Positions 45,667-54,654 of a stretch of 64,000 nucleotides of DNA are shown piece after piece; the first letter of the stretch is position 1, and the number at the start of each line of letters is the position of its first letter. Source of the DNA: Streptomyces sp. S465. Its GTDB lineage: Bacteria; Actinomycetota; Actinomycetes; Streptomycetales; Streptomycetaceae. A program made the translations under genes and the position numbers. The notes under the pieces were generated by a model. That model was given only the letters and a program-made list of their open reading frames with translations, did not search any database and was not told where the DNA came from. Where the stretch lies: NCBI RefSeq assembly GCF_026898115.1, contig NZ_CP114036.1:9480001-9544000 (forward strand), written 5' to 3'.

Positions 45667-45739
45667 ACCCTCATCACCTGCCCGGCAACCGTAGTCCCCG
45701 GTGGGTGTGTGGAGTCGAGCGGAAGGGCCGATCACATAG

Positions 45740-46480
45740 GTGCCGCTGCCGGAGAACAGCGGGTCGTGGTCCGTCCAACTGCCGACGTGGGTTGCGCAGT
45801 ACCCGGGGGCGATGTCCGCGTTCGTCGCGGCCGGCGGCGTGTTCGTGCACACGAACCTGCGCGGCGGCGGGGAGTTCGGCCGGGACTGGTGGCACGACGG
45901 CCGCCAGCAGGCCAAGCAGAACGGATACGACGACCTGTACGCGATCGCCGAGGACCTCGTCGCCCCCCGGGTCACCAGCCCGAACCTGCTCGCCTTGACC
46001 GGGGGGTCGGGAGGCGGACTGATGTGCGGCGTCGCTGCAACGCAGCGGCCGAACCTCTGGCGCGTGGTGGTCCCGCGCGTGCCGATCTTCGACCTCATCG
46101 GCGCCTGCCGCGACGGCTATGGCCGGTGGATCGTCGATACGGAGTTCGCGCGCACCGACGACCCGGACGAGGTCCGGCGCCTCGCCACGTTCTCGCCCTG
46201 CCACCTGCTCCGCGACGGCGTCGACTACCCGGCGGTGTTCATCGAGGCCGGTGACACCGACCCGCGATGCCCGCCATGGCACGCCGGTAAGTTCGGTGCC
46301 CGCCTGCAGGCGGCCACAGGTGGCGACGCGCCCGTGTTCATCCGCATCTGGAGCGACTCCGGCCACGGCTGGGCCACCGACAAGGAGATCGTGCTCACCC
46401 AGCAAACCGAGTCGCTCGCCTTCATGCTGAAGACGCTGGGAATGGTTCCGCCGGAGCGACCGCCAGTCGCCGCCAAGTGA
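45740..46480 (+). pseudogene. Prolyl oligopeptidase family, C-terminal catalytic part only
   Basis: About 246 codons of an S9 peptidase catalytic domain: FVHTNLRGGGEFGRDWWHDG, the nucleophile in LTGGSGGGLMCG, the Asp in EAGDTDPRCPP, and the His in DSGHGWATDKE. The beta-propeller and the start of the alpha/beta domain, roughly 430 residues in complete members, are missing, and a TAG stop lies directly before the GTG at 45740. Catalytic residues remain, so a free-standing domain is conceivable, but a remnant is more likely. Confidence 0.7.
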
Positions 46481-46525
46481 GAACCGGGAGATTGAACGGA
46501 TGACATTCGAAGGAGGACCAGGATC

Positions 46526-47311
46526 ATGTGGACAGAGACCACTCCGCCGCTGGCCGCGATGCTGCCGGGAACGCGATACTTTGAACTCGAGTCGGAGGCG
46601 GTGGGCGCCCAGTTCGGTGTATGGGTGACGACTCCACCTCGCTACGAATCCGAAACGGAACGCTGATACCCCGCGATCTATCAGCCGGACGGAAACCTGA
46701 CAGCTCCTCAGACCGCTCCAGCCCTGCAGATGGTGCGCGACGACTCGATCAATCCTGTAGAGCCCTTCATCCAGGTGAGCGTCGGCTACATCGGCGAAGA
46801 CACCACCCGGCTGCTCGCGGTACGCGCCCGTGACCTGCTCCCCCCGGGCGAACCCCCGCTGTCCACCACTAACGCGGAGAGCCTGGATTTGCTCGTTCAG
46901 GCAGGGTACCTCGATGCAGACGCCGCAAAGCTCTATTGGCACAACCTGCAAAACCCTGCCGCCGACAAATTCCTTTCGTTTCTCGTCGACGAACTCCACC
47001 CACTCATCAGTGCAGAGTTTCGCGTCGATGACACATCGACCGGGCTGTGGGGCTTCTCGTACGGTGGGCTCTTCGCCACCTATGCTGCCCTGCGCCGGAC
47101 CCTGTTCAGCAGGATCGGTGCTGGCAGCCCCGGCATCGTCCCTCAGTCGAAGGTATTCGAGCTGTACGACAGCGAGATAAAAGACGAAGCCGACTACAGC
47201 GGCCGCATGCTGCACATGACTGTCTGCGAGACAGAAGTGACAGCCGTATCGCCGTATCAAGCCTACGTCGGCCTCGGCACCACCGAGTTCGCAGTAGAGC
47301 CAGGTCCGTGA
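46526..47311 (+). pseudogene. Esterase (enterochelin esterase-like) with in-frame stop
   Basis: ATG 46526 follows AAGGAGGA and the frame encodes an alpha/beta hydrolase related to Fes/esterase D-like enzymes. A TGA at 46664-46666 interrupts codon 47, between PPRYESETER and YPAIYQPDGN, with the same frame continuing on both sides. The nucleophile elbow is GFSYGGLFATYA. The C-terminus, expected to carry the catalytic His, is lost after YVGLGTTEFAV. Translation could restart at 46730, but the protein would lack both ends. Confidence 0.75.
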
Positions 47312-47528
47312 TGGCCTCGCCGCCGTCGGCGAGCATCACCGCCAGATCCACCGCAACCGATCACCGTGCGCATCGCGTACGCCGCCGCGCACGGCGGCCC
47401 GTTCGGCGGCACCGGCCTCACCCCATCGGCCGGCTGACAAGGCCCGCTGATCCCCACCACGGATCACCGTCCGCTGCCCGAACCGGCCGCCACATGCTGC
47501 GGTTTGACGCGAACCCGCGCGTCCGCGG

Positions 47529-47585
47529 CGGTATGCCTCGGACATGATGGACGCGGAGTGGCAGGCGGTCGAACCACCGCCGCCC
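47529..47585 (+). mobile_element. IS transposase N-terminal scrap
   Basis: The plus-strand reading RYASDMMDAEWQAVEPPPP matches the beginning of IS5-family transposases (RYASDMSDAEW...). It is in opposite orientation to the scrap at 33410 and lies between the broken esterase and the sulfotransferase. Confidence 0.6.
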
Positions 47586-47628
47586 CGGCTCGCCCGGACG
47601 GCTCATGTCCTTGTCGGCGAGAGGCCAT

Positions 47629-48588
47629 TCACGCGTCGGCGCCGGCTCCATCACCGATGGGGGGTGGGTCGCGGTGCAGCCAGTCCAGGAACGGCTTCGG
47701 AGCGAGGTCGCCAACGCGCTTCCGGTACGCGGCGAGATCGTCCTCGGTCAGGAAATCCCGACTGCCACCCGATCGCCCGCTGCGGAAAAACTTCACCGGG
47801 TCCTTGAGCAGGTCGGTGTCAGGCGCCAGCCGCTCCGCATGGTTCTTCATCTCGTCGAATGTCGCGGCCTTCACCAGATCGGGCCAGACGGACTCGTTCA
47901 CCGTAATGCCCAGCCACTCGGCCAGCGCTGCCATCTGGCCGGCGAGGTCGGCGCACAGGTCGACGTAGTGCAGCAGCCTCACATTCGGCTGTGTCTGCCG
48001 CTTCCAGGCGTCAAAGAGATGGTGGACCGTCTGGTGCAGGCTCTCGGGAACCGCTATTCCCTGGTCGTCGGTCGGCTGGGGCAGACACCAATGCTGCAGC
48101 CACTCGCGCATCGACGGAAGCGGTGGGGGAGGCTGCCGAGACTGTGGGTCCGAACCGTCCTGGGCGGCGTACACGCGCTCGAGGTCCATGTTGGCGGTCT
48201 GATGGTAGACAGACAACGCCCGGTCGAGAGGATGCCTGGCGACCACGATGTAGCTGACGCGCGGGTCGAGCGGTAGGCCGTCGAGCGGGGTGTGCGTCTT
48301 GATGACACGGCGGTGACTCTGCTCGGCGAGGCGCGCGTAGACCTCTTCCTGTGAGCGCATGCGGTCCAACCACGGTGGTTGGTCCAGCCACGGTGACAGG
48401 ACCTCCAGCGGCTGCGGGAGGTCGGGCGTTTGGAAGATCAGCAACGCACACATCATCTGTACCCACGTCGTACCCGACTTCGGCGGGGTGCTGACGACGA
48501 TGTCACCGTCGCGCAAGGGAAAGTCGTCCCAGCGGACGCTGTTGTGCTCCGGCGACAGGTATCGGCGCGGTGCTTCTGTCATCATCAT
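47629..48588 (-). CDS. Sulfotransferase domain protein
   Basis: A 319-residue PAPS-dependent sulfotransferase. The 5'-phosphosulfate loop is VVSTPPKSGTTWVQMM near residue 32, the 3'-phosphate region is VARHPLDRALSVYHQ, and the possible base is His in KTHTPLDG. The C-terminal RxGxxGxxRDFLT-like motif reads RSGRSGGSRDFLT. It transfers sulfate from PAPS to a hydroxyl of an unknown small molecule. It stands between remnants and the biosynthetic cluster and could belong to neither. Confidence 0.87.
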   Translation of the reverse strand: MMMTEAPRRYLSPEHNSVRWDDFPLRDGDIVVSTPPKSGTTWVQMMCALLIFQTPDLPQPLEVLSPWLDQPPWLDRMRSQEEVYARLAEQSHRRVIKTHTPLDGLPLDPRVSYIVVARHPLDRALSVYHQTANMDLERVYAAQDGSDPQSRQPPPPLPSMREWLQHWCLPQPTDDQGIAVPESLHQTVHHLFDAWKRQTQPNVRLLHYVDLCADLAGQMAALAEWLGITVNESVWPDLVKAATFDEMKNHAERLAPDTDLLKDPVKFFRSGRSGGSRDFLTEDDLAAYRKRVGDLAPKPFLDWLHRDPPPIGDGAGADA

Positions 48589-48981
48589 CCCCTGGCCATG
48601 CTGAGGACGTCACTCAGCGCTGATGCGTGGCGATGGGCCGGAACGTGATCGACGTTCCGCTTCCCGAAGCGGCCGGCGATCGACCGCAGCGTGGTGCGGA
48701 CAACGGGTTGCGGGAGCGATTCGGGATCATGCTCCATCGGGACAGCGCCCTGGACATGCATGGCAGCACCCCTCGTGGATGTACAAGGAAGCAACGGACA
48801 CGGTCCCAACCTTTCGTTGTCGTGGTGGAGAAACATCGGCGATCACCACAGTTACGGCCGAGCGGGCTGAGCGTGAGACGTTCACCCCAGGATCCGGACC
48901 CTCCTCGCCCCACAGCTCGGCGATCGTGTACCGGCTCCCGCTCTCATTCGGCGTCCAGCAGGCAACCTGCAGACAGCTCCC
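48589..48981. other. Gap before the biosynthetic cluster
   Basis: About 390 bp. A minus-strand frame ending at 48585 (with VPAHRHASALSDVLSMARG) runs into the sulfotransferase start, but has no recognised family. No supported gene. Confidence 0.4.
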
Positions 48982-50001
48982 TCATGGGCCGTCGTCGACC
49001 GCGACCCGCACGGCTTGTCGGCGGACTTCATCCACGCATTCCATCAGGGCGATCGCCTCTCGCCGCCTGTCGCCCTCCGCGCTCCCGTCGCCGACTTGGC
49101 CCCCGCGCACCGCGCCCGCGAAGTCCTGGAGGCAGAAACGCAGTTGATCCGACGCCGGCAGTGTGAAGCGTTCCTCGTGGTCCTGTTCCTCCAGCACCAG
49201 CACCGGCTGGTGCGCCGCGGACGGAGTGAACGCGCGCGTCACCGACAGTCGGCCCCGGTCTCCCCACAGCGTGTACGACGATGCGTACGCGTGCTCGAAG
49301 CCGAACGTCACCTGGACCAGTACCCCAGAAGGCGAGATCAGCAACGCCTGCCCGGACAGATCGAGCCCGTCCGAGGCACGGGTGCGCAGCGTCGCCCCTG
49401 CCACCCGGGGCACAGCCCCCAGCAGCAGCGCCGCGGCGCGCAACGGATAGACGCCCACGTCGAGCAGTGCCCCGCCCCCGAGGCCGGGTGCGTACCGGAT
49501 GTCGTCAGCGGGCAGCGGCGGAACGCAGAAGGACGCCTGGAACGTGGTCGGTGTGCCGATCCGTCCGCGCCGCACCAGGTCCGCGGCGAACGCGTGCTGC
49601 GGATGGTGCGGGAACATGAAGTTCTCCCGCAGCACCAGACCGCGCTCCCGTGCCAGGGCGCACAACTGGCGCGCCTCGTCGGCGTTCACCCCTATCGGCT
49701 TTTCGAGCAGGACGTGCTTGCTCGCGCGCAGTGCGCGGTCCGCCCATGCGCGGTGCAGCGCCGTCGGTGTCGAGATGTACACCGCCTCCACGTCCGGGCG
49801 GTTCAGCAGCGCCGCGTAGTCCGTCTCCGCCGCACAGCCGAACCGCTCGGCGAAACGGCCCGCCTTGTCCACGGATCTGCCGGCGACGGCCACGAGATCG
49901 ACCTCCGGCGTGCTCACCGCGGTGGGCAGCACGCGCCTGCGGGCGATCGACGACGTGGCGAGCGCCCCCAGCCGCAACGGCCGGACTCCGGCCGGGCTCA
50001 C
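48982..50001 (-). CDS. TDP-4-keto-6-deoxyhexose 3-ketoreductase (Gfo/Idh/MocA)
   Basis: A 339-residue NADPH-dependent reductase. N-terminal Rossmann region LRLGALATSSIARRRVLP, the family Lys in KHVLLEKPIGV, and a C-terminal alpha/beta domain with GGGALLDVGVYPLRAAALLL. Deoxysugar 3-ketoreductases of this class reduce the 3-keto product of the 2,3-dehydratase, giving a 2,6-dideoxy-4-ketohexose. The GTG at 50001 overlaps the dehydratase stop (GTGA), strong evidence for paired function. Stereochemistry at C3 cannot be told from sequence. Confidence 0.88.
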   Translation of the reverse strand: MSPAGVRPLRLGALATSSIARRRVLPTAVSTPEVDLVAVAGRSVDKAGRFAERFGCAAETDYAALLNRPDVEAVYISTPTALHRAWADRALRASKHVLLEKPIGVNADEARQLCALARERGLVLRENFMFPHHPQHAFAADLVRRGRIGTPTTFQASFCVPPLPADDIRYAPGLGGGALLDVGVYPLRAAALLLGAVPRVAGATLRTRASDGLDLSGQALLISPSGVLVQVTFGFEHAYASSYTLWGDRGRLSVTRAFTPSAAHQPVLVLEEQDHEERFTLPASDQLRFCLQDFAGAVRGGQVGDGSAEGDRRREAIALMECVDEVRRQAVRVAVDDGP

Positions 50002-51371
50002 AACGTCCGCAGTGCCGCCACCAGGGTCCTGGCCTGCACGTTCACGTGATGGTTGTAGCGGAGCAGTTCGTCCAACTGGCATGGTGTCACCCAACGGAAA
50101 TCGTCCGGTACGGCGGGGAAGTCGCTCTCCACCTCGATGATCAGGTAACGGCTCTGGGCGTTCCGGAACCGGCCGCCTTCCTCCGACAGGACCACGTCGT
50201 AGTCGGCGCCGTCGGCGCGGGCCAGTGCCTCCGCGAGATAGGGCGGCTGGTCGGCCGCGGACAGATGGGCGTAGTTCTCGGGCACGCACTGCACCGTGGG
50301 GCCGAGCTCGACTACGTCGCGGAAGCCCGGCTCCGCCCGCGCCCGCAGCAGTGCGTGCGGTACGCCGTCGACACGGCGGATGAACAGGGCCACGACGCCC
50401 GTGCCGTGCGGTTCAAGCAGCGGCTGGGACCAGGAGGGCACCTCACGCCGGTGCGAGGAGACGTCGACCGCTACCACCGTGAAGTACCGCCCCTGCTCAT
50501 GGGCCACCTCGTCCGCGGTACGGTGCCAGCCCACGGTCTCCGCGAGGCCGATCGGCACCACCTCGACCTCGTGTTCGGCCCGCCGCCGCGTGATCCAGCT
50601 ACGAATCTCCCGGTCCGCGTGGAGCGCCCGCCGCGTGTTTTCCTGCCGCCAGTCCGGAAGGCAGGACAGGACCGTCCGCGCGTCCATGTTGATCAGGTTG
50701 TCCTGCCGCAGTAGCGCGTTGACTTGCCCCAGCGTCAGCCAGGCGAAGTCCTCACCCGCCTCGGCCTCGGGGCCGACCTCCACGATCATGTTGCGGTTGC
50801 GCTTGTGCAGGAACCACGAGCCCTGTTCCGACTGGAGAACGTCCGCCACGACGACACCGGGTTCCGGGCGGCGGAACAGCTTCAGGTAGGGGACGGCGGA
50901 ACCCCCGTGCACCCGGGAGTAGTTGCTCTTGGTCGCCTGCACGGTCGGCGACAGCTGCACCCCGTTGACGTTCCCTGGCTCGGGCTTGGCCTGCATCAGC
51001 AGATGCGGCACACCGTCGAAGTCCCGCAGCGCGATGCCGAGAAGGCCGATCTCCGGCTGTCGGATGATCGGCTGCGACCATGCGGGCACCGGACCGAAGT
51101 CGGACCGCACCCGCAGCCCGTGCACCGAGAAGAACCGTCCGCTCGCGTGCCGCAGATCGCCCGTCCGTCCGTCGAAGCCCCAGTCGCGCAACGCGGCGAA
51201 CGGCACCCGCTCCACTCGCTGTGCGTGTGCGCGACGACGTCTGTCGAGCCACGACAGTAGCTCCGGGTTGCTCATCACCCCGCCGTCGACCGCGGCGGCG
51301 GAAGCGGCCAGCCGTGACACGCTACGGGGCTCCGCGGCGCGGGACGGCAACATCAGACCTGTCGCGGTCAT
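49998..51371 (-). CDS. NDP-hexose 2,3-dehydratase
   Basis: A 457-residue enzyme made of two homologous halves, each with the motifs P(A/S)WSQP(I/L), GVPH(L/A)LL and ELGPTVQ/QLSPTVQ. This duplicated architecture is specific for NDP-hexose 2,3-dehydratases, which remove the C2 hydroxyl of TDP-4-keto-6-deoxyglucose. The ATG at 51371 is preferred, with AAAGGCGGAG upstream; the frame continues further but without homology. It is divergent from mbtH and leads the two-gene minus-strand sugar operon. Confidence 0.9.
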   Translation of the reverse strand: MTATGLMLPSRAAEPRSVSRLAASAAAVDGGVMSNPELLSWLDRRRRAHAQRVERVPFAALRDWGFDGRTGDLRHASGRFFSVHGLRVRSDFGPVPAWSQPIIRQPEIGLLGIALRDFDGVPHLLMQAKPEPGNVNGVQLSPTVQATKSNYSRVHGGSAVPYLKLFRRPEPGVVVADVLQSEQGSWFLHKRNRNMIVEVGPEAEAGEDFAWLTLGQVNALLRQDNLINMDARTVLSCLPDWRQENTRRALHADREIRSWITRRRAEHEVEVVPIGLAETVGWHRTADEVAHEQGRYFTVVAVDVSSHRREVPSWSQPLLEPHGTGVVALFIRRVDGVPHALLRARAEPGFRDVVELGPTVQCVPENYAHLSAADQPPYLAEALARADGADYDVVLSEEGGRFRNAQSRYLIIEVESDFPAVPDDFRWVTPCQLDELLRYNHHVNVQARTLVAALRTL

Positions 51372-51669
51372 CGACTCCGCCTTTGCTCGTTCCGGGAAAC
51401 ACGGCCGCCAAGAGTGCGGCGATCCGCGGGCCGTGTGGTGCGCGAGGTGTGCACCGCCCGCCACCCAGCGTGTGGGTACCGAAGGGGCGGATCTCGCGGC
51501 GGCTGTTTGCGCAGCAAGGGTGCCACAGGAGGGTGCGCTTGGCACCGGTACGGGGTGTGACCGGAGCTGTAACTGTGGCTCTCGCGGACGCCGCTGCGGT
51601 CGGGGCACGCGAGGATGGCGGTTCAGGTGGTCCCGTCACCGCAGGACGGCATGAGAGGCAGAGACTGGC
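51372..51669. promoter_or_regulatory. Divergent promoter region, sugar genes/mbtH
   Basis: A 298-bp gap between divergent 2,3-dehydratase and mbtH. It must carry both promoters. I see no clear operator. Confidence 0.45.
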
Positions 51670-51876
51670 GTGAATCCTTTCGACGATCCCGACGGCGAGT
51701 TCTTGGTGCTGGTCAACGACGAGGGGCAGCATTCGCTGTGGCCCGTCTTCGCGGATGTGCCCGGCGGCTGGCGTGTCGCCCACAGCAAGGACACCCGTGA
51801 AGCGTGCCTGGCCTACATCGAGGAGAACTGGACGGACATGCGGCCCAAGAGCCTGATCGAGGCGATGGGCGGCTGA
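51670..51876 (+). CDS. mbtH: MbtH-like protein
   Basis: A 68-residue MbtH-family chaperone that binds and activates NRPS adenylation domains. Signature residues are present: NxEx-like NDEGQHSLWP, PGGW, CLAYIEENWTDMRP. The start is GTG at 51670. No adenylation domain is in the window, so its partner lies further along or elsewhere in the genome. Its place in the first plus-strand operon of this cluster suggests that amino acid activation is part of the pathway. Confidence 0.93.
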   Translation: MNPFDDPDGEFLVLVNDEGQHSLWPVFADVPGGWRVAHSKDTREACLAYIEENWTDMRPKSLIEAMGG

Positions 51877-51900
51877 GCCGTCCTCGGCAACCGTTACGGT

Positions 51901-52773
51901 ATGAAGGGGATAGTCCTCGCCGGCGGGAGCGGCACCCGGCTGCATCCGTTGACGCACGCGGTGTCGAAGCAGATCCTGCCCGTCTACAACAAGCCGCTGA
52001 TCTACTATCCGCTGTCGGTGCTCATGCTCGGCGGCGTCAGGGACATCCTCGTCATATCGACTCCGCGCCATCTGGACCTCTTCCGTGTGCTCCTGGGCGA
52101 CGGCAGCCGGCTGGGGATGTCGATCGAGTACGCTGAGCAGCGCGCGGCGAACGGCATCGCCGAAGCATTCGTCATCGGCGCGGAGTTCATCGGGGGCGAG
52201 TCCGTGGCGCTCGTGCTCGGGGACAACATCTTCCATGGGCCCGGTTTTTCGAGGATTCTGCACCAGGAGGCAAGCAGCATCGACGGCTGCGTGCTCTTCG
52301 GCTACCCGGTCAAGGACCCGGAGCGCTATGGCGTGGGAACCATGGACGAGCGGGGCCGGCTGATCCACCTGGAGGAGAAGCCGACGGATCCCACGTCGAA
52401 TCTGGCGATCACCGGGCTCTACCTCTATGACAACGACGTCGTGGACATCGCCAAGAACCTCCGGCCGTCCGAGCGCGGCGAACTGGAGATCACCGACGTC
52501 AACCGGGTCTATCTGGAGCGCGGGAAAGCCAGACTGATCAGCCTGGGTCGCGGTTTCGCCTGGCTCGACACGGGAACGCACGATTCGCTGCTCCAGGCCG
52601 GACAATACGTCCAGCTCCTCGAACAGCGCCAGGGAGTGCGGATCGCCTGTCTCGAAGAGATCGCCTTCCGCATGGGGTTCATCGACGCCGCGGCCTGTTA
52701 CGAGCTCGGCGAGCAACTGCGGCACACGGACTACGGAAAATACCTCCTGGACATCACGGCCAACAACCGCTGA
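51901..52773 (+). CDS. rmlA: Glucose-1-phosphate thymidylyltransferase
   Basis: A 290-residue nucleotidyltransferase making TDP-glucose from glucose-1-phosphate and dTTP. The activation loop GIVLAGGSGTRLHPLT and SKQILPVYNKPLIYYPL are intact, as is VLGDNIFHG with the metal-binding Asp. First step of the deoxysugar route; 12 bp ahead of rmlB. Confidence 0.95.
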   Translation: MKGIVLAGGSGTRLHPLTHAVSKQILPVYNKPLIYYPLSVLMLGGVRDILVISTPRHLDLFRVLLGDGSRLGMSIEYAEQRAANGIAEAFVIGAEFIGGESVALVLGDNIFHGPGFSRILHQEASSIDGCVLFGYPVKDPERYGVGTMDERGRLIHLEEKPTDPTSNLAITGLYLYDNDVVDIAKNLRPSERGELEITDVNRVYLERGKARLISLGRGFAWLDTGTHDSLLQAGQYVQLLEQRQGVRIACLEEIAFRMGFIDAAACYELGEQLRHTDYGKYLLDITANNR

Positions 52774-52785
52774 GAGGAAGAACTC

Positions 52786-53778
52786 ATGCGCGTAGTCGTG
52801 ACTGGCGGCGCGGGCTTCATAGGCTCGCACTTCGTCCGCCAGGCACTGACAGGGGCGTACGAGGCCCTGGCGGACGCGGAGCTGGTGGTGGTCGACAAGC
52901 TCACCTACGCCGGCAACGAGGCCAATCTGGCGGACGTCGCCGCCAGTCCCCGGCTGCGCTTCGTGCGCGGTGACATCTGCGACGCCGCACTGATCAAAGG
53001 TCTGTTGCGCGGGGCCGACCAGGTGGTCCACTTCGCCGCGGAATCGCACGTCGACCGTTCCATAGCCGGCGCCGAGGAGTTCGTCAGGACCAATGTGCTG
53101 GGCACACACACTCTCCTTGAGGCGGCGACCGAAGCCGAGGTGGCGAAATTCGTGCACGTCTCCACGGACGAGGTGTACGGCTCCATCGACGTGGGCTCCT
53201 GGTCCGAGAACGCACCACTCGATCCCAACTCCCCCTATTCCGCGTCCAAGGCATCGTCCGATCTACTGGTACGGGCCTTTCACCGCACCCACGGGCTTCC
53301 CGTGTGCGTGACCCGGTGCGCCAACAACTACGGCCCCTACCAGCATCCGGAGAAAGCCATCCCGCGGTTCATCACCAACCTCATGGACGGCGACCCGGTG
53401 CCGCTGTACGGCGACGGTGCGAACGTGCGGGACTGGCTGCACGTCGACGACCATTGCCGGGGCGTCGCCCTGGCCGCGGAAAGGGGCCTGGCGGGGGAGG
53501 TGTACCACATCGGCGGCGGTACGGAACTGACCAATCGGCAGCTCACGGAGAAGCTGCTCGGATTGCTCGGTGCCGACTGGTCGATGGTGCGGAAGGTGCC
53601 GGACAGAAAGGGACACGACCGTCGCTATTCGCTGGACACCACCAAGATTCGCGGCGAACTCGGCTACCGGCCTGCCGTGTCCTTCGAAGAGGGCCTGGCG
53701 GCTACCGTGAAATGGTACGCGGAGCGACGCGATTGGTGGGAGCCGCTGAAGGCGAGCGAACAGTGCGCGGGTTCGTGA
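52786..53778 (+). CDS. rmlB: dTDP-glucose 4,6-dehydratase
   Basis: A 330-residue extended SDR. NAD motif TGGAGFIGSHFVRQA, catalytic STDEVYG (Thr-Asp-Glu triad) and YSASKASSD (Tyr-x3-Lys). It forms TDP-4-keto-6-deoxyglucose, the branch-point for the 2,3-dehydratase, epimerase and ketoreductases nearby. Start ATG 52786 follows GAGAGGAAG. Confidence 0.95.
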   Translation: MRVVVTGGAGFIGSHFVRQALTGAYEALADAELVVVDKLTYAGNEANLADVAASPRLRFVRGDICDAALIKGLLRGADQVVHFAAESHVDRSIAGAEEFVRTNVLGTHTLLEAATEAEVAKFVHVSTDEVYGSIDVGSWSENAPLDPNSPYSASKASSDLLVRAFHRTHGLPVCVTRCANNYGPYQHPEKAIPRFITNLMDGDPVPLYGDGANVRDWLHVDDHCRGVALAAERGLAGEVYHIGGGTELTNRQLTEKLLGLLGADWSMVRKVPDRKGHDRRYSLDTTKIRGELGYRPAVSFEEGLAATVKWYAERRDWWEPLKASEQCAGS

Positions 53779-53854
53779 AAGGGAAAGCCCGAAGCCGAGG
53801 GAATCTCTCGTCCACGAGAGGACAGGAACAGCACAGAGAGGAACGACGAGAGCC

Positions 53855-54640
53855 ATGGCGTTGCCCGCTACCGGTGAGAGCCGGTGGTTCCGCAGGTTCC
53901 ATCCGAGCCCGGAGGCCGAGATCAGTCTGGTGTGTCTGCCGCACGCCGGGGGAACCGCGAGTTTCTACTTCCCGCTCTCCGAGCTGCTTCCTTCGACCGT
54001 GGAGGCCCTGGTCGTCCAGTACCCGGGGCGACAGGACCGGCTGCGGGAGCCCTGCATCGAGAGCGTCCCCCAGCTGGCGCGAGCCGTCTTCGACGTGCTG
54101 AAGCCGTTCGCCGCGAAGCGTCCCGTCGCGCTGTTCGGCCACAGCATGGGCGCCGCCGTCGGCTTCGAACTGGCCCGGCTGCTCGAACGAGAGCTGGGGA
54201 GAGCACCGCTGGCGCTCTTCGCCTCCGCCAGGTCCGCGCCTTCGCTCCGCCGCGGCCGAGACGTCCACCGTCTCGACGACGCCGGGCTCGTCGCCGAACT
54301 GCGGCGGCTCAGTGGCACCGACGCGCAGATCCTCGATGAACGCGAACTGCTGCAACTGGCTCTGCCGTCGATCCGCAGCGACTACAAGGCGTCCGAGACC
54401 TACACGGCCGAACCCGGCGCGACACTGCGGTGCGACGTCGTCGCGCTCACCGGCGAAGCCGACGACCACGTCCGGGTCGAGGAGGCGGCGAGCTGGCGGG
54501 AGCACACCATGGGCAGCTTCGACCTGCGGGTCTTCCCCGGCGGCCACTTCTATGTCGCCGACCACGCGCCAGCGGTGGCCGCGGCGGTCACGGACACCCT
54601 GTGCGCGGCGCGGACCCGCGGCGGACGAACCATCGGCTGA
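53855..54640 (+). CDS. Type II thioesterase
   Basis: A 261-residue alpha/beta hydrolase of the editing type that removes stalled or wrong acyl groups from PKS/NRPS carrier domains. The N-terminal CLPHAGGTASFYFPL, nucleophile LFGHSMGAAVGFEL, the Asp in GEADDHV and the His in PGGHFYV are all visible. GAGAGGA precedes the ATG. The gene is 15 bp ahead of the glycosyltransferase. Confidence 0.92.
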   Translation: MALPATGESRWFRRFHPSPEAEISLVCLPHAGGTASFYFPLSELLPSTVEALVVQYPGRQDRLREPCIESVPQLARAVFDVLKPFAAKRPVALFGHSMGAAVGFELARLLERELGRAPLALFASARSAPSLRRGRDVHRLDDAGLVAELRRLSGTDAQILDERELLQLALPSIRSDYKASETYTAEPGATLRCDVVALTGEADDHVRVEEAASWREHTMGSFDLRVFPGGHFYVADHAPAVAAAVTDTLCAARTRGGRTIG

Positions 54641-54654
54641 GGGAGAACCCGACG

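Noticed and set aside
46664..46666. TGA as a selenocysteine codon in the esterase
   Set aside because: Position 47 of an esterase is not catalytic, no SECIS-like hairpin was evident, and the gene is also truncated at its 3' end.
47314..47528. Plus-strand Arg-rich frame after the broken esterase
   Set aside because: Sequence has the composition of an out-of-frame GC-rich region; no protein family.
48585..48836. Small minus-strand frame overlapping the sulfotransferase start
   Set aside because: No homology recognised, weak start signals, and it overlaps the sulfotransferase start codon.
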